The position numbers and the translations under genes were made by a program. Source: Bacteroidota bacterium (GTDB lineage: Bacteria; Spirochaetota; Spirochaetia; JABMQR01). Taken from it: DNA of 31,153 bases. The stretch covers positions 1 through 31,153 of the forward strand of contig JABMQR010000356.1 in assembly GCA_013202335.1 (NCBI GenBank), given 5' to 3'. The number at the start of each line of letters is the position of its first letter. Positions within the stretch are counted from its first letter, which is position 1. Below the pieces are notes generated by a model. It searched no databases and had not been told where the DNA came from. It was given only the letters and a program-made list of their open reading frames with translations. Below are positions 7,705 to 13,766 of the stretch, piece by piece.

Positions 7705-7720
7705 TATAGTATTATACTTT
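7705..7720 (+). promoter_or_regulatory. -10 region of a probably leaderless adenosine deaminase message
   Basis: TATAGT (7705-7710) overlaps TATTAT (7710-7715). The second lies 5 nt before the ATG. No Shine-Dalgarno is present. The -35 side is poor for either hexamer, so the exact promoter is uncertain. Confidence 0.4.
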
Positions 7721-8803
7721 ATGGTAACAAAAGAAATTATTAAGAAAATTCCAAAAGTTGAACTTCATGACCACCTTGACGGCGGATTAAGACCGCAAAC
7801 AATAATTGAACTGGCTAAAGAATACCAGATCGATCTGCCTGCGGATAATCCCGTAGATCTTGCAGCCTGGTTTCATCGGGGGGCAGAACAGAAAAGCTTA
7901 CCCCTCTATTTGGAAACCTTTGCTGTTACAGTTGGAGTTATGCAAACGCGGAAAGCCCTTGAACGTACTGCTTATGAATCTATTGTTGATCTTGCAGCGG
8001 AAAATGTTGTGTATACTGAAATCAGATTTGCCCCAAGACTGCACCTCGCCGGGGATCTTAATCTTGAGGAAGTTGTCTCAAGTGTACTTCGGGGACTTCA
8101 AAGAGGAAAAAATGAGACCGGTACATCCTTCGGCCTGATTTTATGTGCAATGCGAAACCAGGACCCAAAAAATTCTCTTGATATTGCTGAACTTGCAGTG
8201 GCATTTAGTGACCGTGGAGTTGTGGGTTTTGATCTTGCAGGCGATGAAAGCGGACATCCACCGAAAAAACATATCGAAGCATTCCAGTATATCCGAAACA
8301 GGAATTTTAATATTACCATCCACGCAGGGGAAGCCTTTGGCGTCGAATCTATCTGGCAGGCTATCCAAATTTGCGGAGCTCACCGAATTGGTCATGGAAC
8401 AAGATTGGTAGAGGATATGAGCATTCATGGTACCCGTATTGAAAAAATGGGATCACTTGCTCATTTTATTCGTGATCGACGGATTCCGATGGAGATGTGT
8501 CTCTCCTCGAATGTAGGAACCGGGGCTTCACAGAATTTTGATGATCACCCCTTCAATATTTTTTACCGCAACAACTTCAGAGTATTTCTCAGTACCGACA
8601 ACCGCCTGATGAGTAATACCAATCTGACAAAAGAGATGGATCTTGCTGTACAGTATTTCAATCTTGAATTTCATGATTTAGAAAAAATTACCCTGAATGC
8701 TATGAAATCGGCCTTTATTCATCATGATGAGAAAATTCGCATTATTTATGATGTCATAAAAGTAAATTTTGCTAAAATACGCAGAGAAATCGGAATTATG
8801 TAG
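7721..8803 (+). CDS. add: adenosine deaminase
   Basis: This cytosolic zinc hydrolase converts adenosine (or deoxyadenosine) to inosine in purine salvage. The 360-aa product shows the family motifs in order: HDHLDGG with zinc ligands H16 and H18, the HAGE segment (third zinc histidine and catalytic glutamate), GHGTRL, CLSSNVGTG, and STDNRLMS with the zinc/catalytic aspartate. The STDNRLMS form, in place of STDDP, is seen in one branch of bacterial adenosine deaminases. Length is normal and the frame intact. The gene stands alone between the MITE-like element and a hairpin pair. The start has no Shine-Dalgarno and sits 5 nt after a -10-like hexamer. It ends with TAG. Confidence 0.93.
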   Translation: MVTKEIIKKIPKVELHDHLDGGLRPQTIIELAKEYQIDLPADNPVDLAAWFHRGAEQKSLPLYLETFAVTVGVMQTRKALERTAYESIVDLAAENVVYTEIRFAPRLHLAGDLNLEEVVSSVLRGLQRGKNETGTSFGLILCAMRNQDPKNSLDIAELAVAFSDRGVVGFDLAGDESGHPPKKHIEAFQYIRNRNFNITIHAGEAFGVESIWQAIQICGAHRIGHGTRLVEDMSIHGTRIEKMGSLAHFIRDRRIPMEMCLSSNVGTGASQNFDDHPFNIFYRNNFRVFLSTDNRLMSNTNLTKEMDLAVQYFNLEFHDLEKITLNAMKSAFIHHDEKIRIIYDVIKVNFAKIRREIGIM

Positions 8804-8806
8804 TCA

Positions 8807-8863
8807 GAAGTTTTTGGATTATAGGAAGTCATAAATATTTAGACAATTCGATCCAAAAACTTC
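8807..8863. terminator. 13-bp inverted repeat after adenosine deaminase
   Basis: GAAGTTTTTGGAT (8807-8819) and ATCCAAAAACTTC (8851-8863) are perfect inverted repeats, starting 3 nt after the adenosine deaminase stop. The 31-nt loop contains TAAATATTTA flanked by GTC/GAC. It lacks a clean downstream T run, so it may be an RNA-stability hairpin or part of a compound terminator. Confidence 0.5.
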
Positions 8864-8866
8864 AAA

Positions 8867-8905
8867 AGTCAATTCCCTAAATTCAGAGAATTTTGGGAAT
8901 TGACT
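8867..8905. terminator. bidirectional hairpin between convergent genes
   Basis: AGTCAATTCCC pairs with GGGAATTGACT (11 bp). After one T-T mismatch, AAATTC pairs with GAATTT around an AGA loop, giving an 18-position stem with one mismatch. Its right edge touches the rhomboid stop codon. On the minus strand it is followed by TTTGAAGTTTTT, so it should end the rhomboid transcript and probably also read-through from adenosine deaminase. Confidence 0.7.
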
Positions 8906-9555
8906 CACCTTCTGGTTCTTTTCCACACTTCAATGGGATTAATACCCATGCGAATCAGGATATAGAGATAGGCAAACCCAAAACCTGCAAGATGAGTAAG
9001 ATGTGCAACGTTTGAGTTCTGTCCACTTACCTGACTGAACACCTCTATGACAGTATAAATAACCACCAGAATTGGTGCCTGTATCGGAATAATACCAAAT
9101 ATAAAAATTCTCGCAAAGGGAAAAAACACCGCAAAAGCAAGCAGTACGGCATAAACTGCACCAGATGCACCCATGAGAATAACTACATAATTACCTGTCC
9201 AAACATATACAGCATAAGAAAAAACTCCTGCCAGCAATCCGGTTACGAGGTAAAAAAGTAAAAATTCCCAGCTTCCTATTCGTTTCTCAACCTGGGAACC
9301 AAAGAAAAAGAGTCCTAACATATTAAAAAGCAGATGAGTCAAGTTTGAGTGGAAAAACATATAGGTAATAAATTGCCAGTAATAATGCTCACGTATAATA
9401 AGTATAGGAATCATAGATCCATAATAGATTATGTTCGAGTTAGAAGAGCTTAGAAAAAACAGGACTACATTTATTCCAATTAGAATGAGTGTCATATTTT
9501 TAAAAGTATAGTGAAACTTCTTGCGCAAAAAACTGGTATTCATGGAATTAAACAT
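8905..9555 (-). CDS. rhomboid family intramembrane serine protease
   Basis: Rhomboids cleave membrane proteins within or near their transmembrane helices. The 216-aa product has about six membrane segments and the catalytic features: HLLFNM in helix 2, the nucleophile S131 in GASG, and H188 in AHLTHLAGFGF, the helix-6 histidine. It has no extra N-terminal domain, so it is the minimal bacterial form. The substrate is unknown. It follows the prenyl synthase in the same direction with a 28-nt gap but has its own promoter: TTGTAA-17-TATAAT ends 5 nt before the ATG, overlapping the previous stop. With no Shine-Dalgarno, the message looks leaderless. A second ATG four codons in is possible. Confidence 0.9.
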   Translation of the reverse strand: MFNSMNTSFLRKKFHYTFKNMTLILIGINVVLFFLSSSNSNIIYYGSMIPILIIREHYYWQFITYMFFHSNLTHLLFNMLGLFFFGSQVEKRIGSWEFLLFYLVTGLLAGVFSYAVYVWTGNYVVILMGASGAVYAVLLAFAVFFPFARIFIFGIIPIQAPILVVIYTVIEVFSQVSGQNSNVAHLTHLAGFGFAYLYILIRMGINPIEVWKRTRR

Positions 9556-9560
9556 ACGTA

Positions 9561-9589
9561 ATTATATGAATTTCGTCAACATTTTACAA
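9561..9589 (-). promoter_or_regulatory. sigma-70-type promoter of the rhomboid gene
   Basis: On the minus strand, TTGTAA (9584-9589) and a perfect TATAAT (9561-9566) are separated by 17 nt. The ATG begins 5 nt after the -10, so the expected start site falls on the start codon. The -35 overlaps the TAA of the prenyl synthase gene. Confidence 0.6.
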
Positions 9590-10618
9590 AAAACTTTGTA
9601 TCAGCTGAATAATTTCATCTCTCGCATTGCAGGAGGGGAAAATATCCAAAACTTCTTCCATGGCCTCTTTAAGCATATTTTCACCAGTCTCAGCAGCCAG
9701 ACCCAACGCGCCGGAAGCTGTAATCATGTTGATCGCTTCCCCAATCTCCTGATCTGCTGAATTAACTCCCACTTCCCGGGCAGAAGAAAACAACTGAGCA
9801 ATACGTTCACTGTCATCAGGCTGCATGTTCACATGCAGAATTACCGGCAGGCTTTTCTTTCCCTCAACAATATCATCACCTCTGCGTTTTCCGGGGTTAC
9901 CGGTGCTGAGATTTTGAACATCATCCCGAATCTGAAACCCAACGCCAATTTTTTCCGCAATCCTTCCGCTGCTGAGTATCTGTTCAACAGAACCTCCAGC
10001 CACAGCCGCTCCCAGTTCGGCACTTAATCCAGCAAGACATCCCGTCTTGAAACGGCACATTTGTAAATATTCCTGTACAGACGGAAATAAATCCGGATTC
10101 CTATGCCATACAATATCAAGCCCCTGACCAAGGTGAACCCTTCGCAGGTACTTAGCATAAATGCTATAAATTGAAAGTTTCTGTTCAGAGGCCAAGGGTG
10201 CCGAATCAATACAAACTGTCGGCAAATAGTAGAGAAGGTTGCCTGCATTGATCGATATATCTGTGCCGTACTTTTTATGTACAGCCGCATCACCACGCCG
10301 CCAGTCCGAATTATCCTCAATATCGTCTATTATGAGACTTCCTGTGTGAGGGAACTCAACTATGGGTGTAAGAAAATAGGCTGAATCAGCTGTATCCGTA
10401 CCGCCTATTGCTTCTGCAATCATTACCAGCAGAAGGGGACGCCAGCGCTTGCCTCCCCGGCTAATCAGATCTGAGGCCGGTTGGCACATCTCTCTATAAT
10501 ATTCCAGAGTAGGACTACTGATCGTATCACCCGCAACTGTGTTGACCCAGACAGAGTCAATTATTTTCGGAAGTATCGTTCTTAACTGCTTTTCAATTCG
10601 ATCTGTTCGTTTCAGCAT
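9584..10618 (-). CDS. long-chain trans-polyprenyl diphosphate synthase
   Basis: The enzyme condenses isopentenyl diphosphate onto an allylic diphosphate to make geranylgeranyl or longer prenyl chains for quinones or other lipids. The 344-aa product has GGKRWRP, the first aspartate-rich motif DDIED (98-102) followed by RRG, KTG near 191, and the second motif as FQIRDDVQN (228-236). The second motif and the EEYLQMCRFKTG-like stretch before it resemble eukaryotic/type III GGPP synthases more than IspA or IspB, whose second motif is DDxxD. ATG 10618 is chosen; an in-frame TTG two codons upstream is unlikely. TTGACA-16-TATTCT ends 6 nt before the ATG, with no convincing Shine-Dalgarno. Confidence 0.85.
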   Translation of the reverse strand: MLKRTDRIEKQLRTILPKIIDSVWVNTVAGDTISSPTLEYYREMCQPASDLISRGGKRWRPLLLVMIAEAIGGTDTADSAYFLTPIVEFPHTGSLIIDDIEDNSDWRRGDAAVHKKYGTDISINAGNLLYYLPTVCIDSAPLASEQKLSIYSIYAKYLRRVHLGQGLDIVWHRNPDLFPSVQEYLQMCRFKTGCLAGLSAELGAAVAGGSVEQILSSGRIAEKIGVGFQIRDDVQNLSTGNPGKRRGDDIVEGKKSLPVILHVNMQPDDSERIAQLFSSAREVGVNSADQEIGEAINMITASGALGLAAETGENMLKEAMEEVLDIFPSCNARDEIIQLIQSFL

Positions 10619-10624
10619 ACCCAA

Positions 10625-10652
10625 AGAATACCAGTTGATACAGGATTGTCAA
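10625..10652 (-). promoter_or_regulatory. sigma-70-type promoter of the prenyl synthase gene
   Basis: Minus-strand TTGACA (10647-10652, perfect consensus), 16-nt spacer, TATTCT (10625-10630), then 6 nt to ATG 10618. The spacing implies transcription starting at or one base from the start codon. Confidence 0.6.
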
Positions 10653-10801
10653 TATGGCTAATACATTTAATACCCAGGAATTGAAGTGTGCAGATTTTTC
10701 TCAATTAGTTCCTGATTTGCAATTATTGCTCAGGTATCAATTAAACGAAATCCTACCAGGCTTTCAAAAGCATGAAAAAACAAAGGTTTTTTCCATAAAC
10801 T

Positions 10802-10816
10802 TGGCATGGTATTTGC
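10802..10816 (+). promoter_or_regulatory. sigma-54 (RpoN) promoter
   Basis: TGGCATGGTATTTGC matches the -24/-12 consensus TGGCAC-N5-TTGC at every fixed base except the sixth, with the required GG-to-GC spacing and an upstream T. It points right, away from the prenyl synthase, and would start RNA near 10828. No annotated gene begins soon after it; the next structures are hairpins and a terminator. Confidence 0.6.
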
Positions 10817-10827
10817 GCTTATACTTA

Positions 10828-11039
10828 CAAAGCAGTCAGGGTATTTTTCATACCTCCTTTATGTTTAGTTTTTGATTTCAGATATATACTGTATTATTGA
10901 AACAGCACAATCAAAAACAAAAATCCATGGAAACATGGATTCAGGCAAAATTTAATTAATTGCCTCTGATTCCTATTTTTTCCCCAATGGCCGGGCAGCA
11001 AGTTCACTTCCCTTTATTTGTTGTCCGGTCGCTTTTTTT
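10828..11039 (+). ncRNA. candidate sigma-54-dependent small RNA, about 210 nt
   Basis: Between a sigma-54-type promoter and a strong terminator lies a chain of potential stem-loops. GGTAT/ATACC has a 5-nt loop just after the predicted start. GTTTTTGATT (10868-10877) pairs with AATCAAAAAC (10909-10918). AATCCATG-GAAA-CATGGATT (10922-10941) is a perfect 8-bp stem with a GNRA tetraloop. AGGCAA (10943-10948) pairs with TTGCCT (10960-10965). The terminator hairpin is last. Only trivially short reading frames lie inside, and a 73-aa frame overlapping the start is interrupted by these elements and has no Shine-Dalgarno. I do not recognise a known RNA family. It could instead be an attenuated leader for rlmE. 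Confidence 0.45.
10991..11039 (+). terminator. rho-independent terminator upstream of rlmE
   Basis: CCGGGCAGCAA (10991-11001) pairs along all 11 positions with TTGTTGTCCGG (11018-11028), including two G-U pairs, and is followed by TCGC and seven T. It acts on plus-strand transcripts, yet no protein gene precedes it on that strand for more than 2 kb, which is why a short RNA is proposed. Confidence 0.8.
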
Positions 11040-11075
11040 AATGTCAAATCGTATTATCAAACATGGAATACTACA

Positions 11076-11104
11076 TTTAAACAGATTCTTGTCTGTGATA
11101 TACT
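11076..11104 (+). promoter_or_regulatory. sigma-70-type promoter of rlmE
   Basis: TTTAAA, 17-nt spacer, TATACT (11099-11104), then GCCTGC and the ATG at 11111. The start site should coincide with the ATG, giving a leaderless message; there is no Shine-Dalgarno. Confidence 0.5.
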
Positions 11105-11110
11105 GCCTGC

Positions 11111-11722
11111 ATGGCAAAGAAAACCGGAACTAATTCACGATCACAACCAGACCATTATTCATTAAAAGCAAAAAAAGAGGGCTACCCGGCACGATCTGTT
11201 TATAAGCTGGAAGAGATTCAACAGAAATTTAATATTATTCGCCCTGGAAATACTGTCCTTGATATTGGAGCAGCACCTGGAAGCTGGACGCTCTATACTC
11301 ACCGAAAACTGCTAAAAGGAAAAGGGCGTATTTTTTCTGTTGATCTTAAACCCCTCTCACTCTCTCCTATACCGGAAAACGTTACGACCTTTACCGGTGA
11401 TGCATTCACCCCTGAAATGTTGAAAGAATTGGGAGCACTTGGCCCATATAATGCGATAATTAGTGATGCAGCCCCCTCTACCACCGGAGCAAGAGCGGTT
11501 GATTGCCTGAGGTCGCAAAATCTGGCCGAAGCAATTATTAATATTATACCAACGCATCTAAAAACCGGAGGCAGTCTGGTTATAAAGATTTTCCAGGGAG
11601 GGGGCGAACAGGATATCCTTTTCTCCATGAAAAAAAACTTTACCAAGGTTAAAGCTTTTAAGCCGCAAGCTTGTAGAAAAGATTCCTTTGAGTTGTTTCT
11701 TATTGGGACCGGAAAAAAATAG
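11111..11722 (+). CDS. rlmE: 23S rRNA 2'-O-methyltransferase RlmE (FtsJ)
   Basis: RlmE methylates the 2'-OH of U2552 (E. coli numbering) in the A loop of 23S rRNA, using S-adenosylmethionine, late in large-subunit assembly. The 203-aa product has YPARSVYKL, the SAM motif DIGAAPGSW (51-59), SDAAPSTTG and VIKIFQGG. The catalytic tetrad is K32, D119, K159 and E194. Length and motif order are those of the family. It is followed 18 nt later by pncA, probably co-transcribed. It is preceded by its own promoter and by a strong terminator that isolates it from the candidate small RNA. Confidence 0.95.
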   Translation: MAKKTGTNSRSQPDHYSLKAKKEGYPARSVYKLEEIQQKFNIIRPGNTVLDIGAAPGSWTLYTHRKLLKGKGRIFSVDLKPLSLSPIPENVTTFTGDAFTPEMLKELGALGPYNAIISDAAPSTTGARAVDCLRSQNLAEAIINIIPTHLKTGGSLVIKIFQGGGEQDILFSMKKNFTKVKAFKPQACRKDSFELFLIGTGKK

Positions 11723-11740
11723 CGAACCCAGGAGCTAGTC

Positions 11741-12358
11741 GTGGAAAAATCGACATATGCAAATTCAGCATTACTTATTATTGATGTCCAGAACGATTTT
11801 TGTCCCGGCGGAACTCTTGCAGTACCGGATGGTGATTCAATAATTCCACTAATAAATTCTCTCTGCAGTCAGTTTCGTCTGGTTGCTGCAACACAGGACT
11901 GGCACCCGAACGATCACATCTCATTTGCATCAAATCATCCCGGAACACAGGTTTATGATACCATTCCCTGGAAAAAAGATATGCAGGTACTCTGGCCTGA
12001 TCACTGCATTGCAGGTTCTCCCGGTTCAGCTTTTCACCCTGCTCTAAATACCGATCTTTGCAGTATTATTATCCGAAAAGGTACTAATGCAAAAATGGAC
12101 TCTTATTCCGCTTTTTTTGAGAATGACCACACTACCACAACCGGTCTAACCGGATATTTACAAACACTGGGAATATCTTCAATTGTACTCTGCGGTCTTG
12201 CCACTGACTACTGTATATACTACTCCGCTGTTGATGCACTCAATCTCGGGTTTACTGTCTCAGTTCTTCAGGAAGGAATACGCGGTGTAAACCAACCTGA
12301 AGGCAGTACCGCATCGGCAATTTCAGACATGAAGCAGCTGGGTATTAAATTCATTTAA
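11741..12358 (+). CDS. pncA: nicotinamidase
   Basis: The enzyme deamidates nicotinamide to nicotinate for NAD salvage. The 205-aa product has all family motifs: IIDVQNDFCPGGTLAV with catalytic D15, TQDWHP with metal ligands D53 and H55, WPDHCIAGSPGS with H88, K113 in RKGTN, and the nucleophile C158 in CGLATDYC. The start codon is GTG, with AGGAG 6 nt upstream and overlapping no other gene. It sits 18 nt after rlmE. Nicotinate feeds NaAD, the substrate of LarB, so this gene is indirectly linked to the nickel cofactor genes, though they are far apart. Confidence 0.93.
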   Translation: MEKSTYANSALLIIDVQNDFCPGGTLAVPDGDSIIPLINSLCSQFRLVAATQDWHPNDHISFASNHPGTQVYDTIPWKKDMQVLWPDHCIAGSPGSAFHPALNTDLCSIIIRKGTNAKMDSYSAFFENDHTTTTGLTGYLQTLGISSIVLCGLATDYCIYYSAVDALNLGFTVSVLQEGIRGVNQPEGSTASAISDMKQLGIKFI

Positions 12359-12402
12359 AAAAACTGTTTCGATGTACCCTAAAAACATGTCGCAAAACGT
12401 TG

Positions 12403-12502
12403 TATTTATGCAACACTCCTATTGCATAAATATTAATACTACGGTATTATCCATCTAATTTATGCAAATATATACATATTTTATCTTTCTTGTTGCATAA
12501 AT
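12403..12502 (+). promoter_or_regulatory. four TTGCATAAAT operator-like motifs upstream of carA
   Basis: The motif occurs four times in alternating orientation: TATTTATGCAA (12403-12413), TTGCATAAATA (12422-12432), ATTTATGCAA (12458-12467) and TTGCATAAAT (12493-12502). The first two form a perfect 11-bp inverted repeat with an 8-nt spacer; the second pair are inverted with a 25-nt spacer. The last copy ends 25 nt before the carA ATG. Such clustering upstream of a pyrimidine/arginine branch-point gene suggests a repressor site. The half-site TTGCAT resembles ARG-box halves, but the central spacing does not fit the classic ArgR box. Confidence 0.55.
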
Positions 12503-12527
12503 ATACCAAAACACAACAGGGAACTGT

Positions 12528-13721
12528 ATGAACAACACCTTCCTTATACTTTCAGACGGGTCAGTATACCCGGGAACATCCTTTGGCAGCCCTGCTGTCA
12601 AAATATCACAACTTGCGGTACAAAATGCGGGTACACATGCAGCAGGTGAAGTGGTATTTAATACAAGCATGACCGGATACCATGAAATCATGACTGACCC
12701 CTCCTATACCGGACAAATTGTACTGATGACCTATCCGCATATTGGAAACTACGGAACAGATGATTCCTGGAATGAATCAGGTCCTGAACCTATATCCAGA
12801 AGTATGATAAAAGCAAAAGGACTTATTGTCAGAGACTACTATGATGGTCCTGTACCTCCAGGAAGAAAAAGCCTTCACCAATTCATGGTTGAAAACAAAA
12901 TCCCGGGGATCTCAGGAATTGATACACGCAAACTTACCCTTAGCCTTCGCGACGAAGGAAGCCGTAACGGAATACTCATTCAATTCTCAACAGAAGCTCT
13001 GTCGGAAGCAGAAGTGAAAACGGTAACAGACTGGCTCAGACAGCAGCCGGAAATGGCCGGCCAAAATTTGGTGGGTGCAGTTGGGACCCGTGAGATTCAG
13101 GAAATTCCCGCCTCTTCTAAAACTGCAGATGACAACTCAACTTTAAATAATGTTCTTCATTTTGCCCTGCTTGACTGCGGTATAAAAGCTAACATCGTGA
13201 GGGAACTTGAGAAACGAAATATCAAAATTACTATACTCCCATCCGATACCGATTTAGAAAAAATCATATCAATTTCCCCGGATGCCCTGTTAATATCAAA
13301 CGGCCCCGGGGATCCGGCTGTCCTGCACAAACAAATCAGTCTGCTGCAAAACTGTATCGGAAAACTGCCCCTATTTGGAATTTGTTTAGGTCATCAGCTG
13401 ATCAGTCTCGCTTTGGGCGCAAAAACCTACAAAATGAAATTCGGGCATCATGGCGGAAACCATCCTGTACGGGATGAGTTTACCGGAAAAGTTTGTGTAA
13501 CCTCCCAGAATCACGGGTTTGCGGTTGAAGCAAAAACCCTGCCGCACGACGTTGATATCTGGTTTACCAATACCAATGACAACTCTATTGAGGGAATTTC
13601 ACACACCACTCTGCCGATCATGTCAGTACAGTTTCATCCTGAAGCAGCACCGGGACCCATGGATGCAAACTGGATATTTGATTCCTACATTTCCCGTACG
13701 CGATCACATAAAAATATATGA
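12528..13721 (+). CDS. carA: carbamoyl-phosphate synthase small (glutaminase) subunit
   Basis: CarA hydrolyses glutamine and passes ammonia to CarB for carbamoyl phosphate, the shared precursor of pyrimidines and arginine. The 397-aa product has the CarA N-terminal domain (GEVVFNTSMTGYHEIMTDPSY; ISGIDTRKLT) and a class I amidotransferase domain from about 205, with the nucleophile C286 in FGICLGHQ, H370 and E372 in QFHPEA, and the conserved SQNHGF. Shine-Dalgarno AGGGA is 6 nt upstream. carB follows after 45 nt. Four copies of an inverted motif lie upstream, the likely control region. Confidence 0.96.
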   Translation: MNNTFLILSDGSVYPGTSFGSPAVKISQLAVQNAGTHAAGEVVFNTSMTGYHEIMTDPSYTGQIVLMTYPHIGNYGTDDSWNESGPEPISRSMIKAKGLIVRDYYDGPVPPGRKSLHQFMVENKIPGISGIDTRKLTLSLRDEGSRNGILIQFSTEALSEAEVKTVTDWLRQQPEMAGQNLVGAVGTREIQEIPASSKTADDNSTLNNVLHFALLDCGIKANIVRELEKRNIKITILPSDTDLEKIISISPDALLISNGPGDPAVLHKQISLLQNCIGKLPLFGICLGHQLISLALGAKTYKMKFGHHGGNHPVRDEFTGKVCVTSQNHGFAVEAKTLPHDVDIWFTNTNDNSIEGISHTTLPIMSVQFHPEAAPGPMDANWIFDSYISRTRSHKNI

Positions 13722-13766
13722 TCACCATATACAGTTTCTTAATCAACATGCTAACAGGGAGAAGAT

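Noticed and set aside
10654..10875. 73-aa plus-strand frame upstream of rlmE
   Set aside because: It has no Shine-Dalgarno and no family features, and it contains the sigma-54-type promoter and the first hairpins. Its start overlaps the prenyl synthase promoter region. Treated as noncoding.
12403..12502. Classic ArgR (ARG box) sites upstream of carA
   Set aside because: Half-sites resemble TTGCAT, but the TGNAT-WWWW-ATNCA spacing is not met in any copy; reported as an unassigned operator instead.
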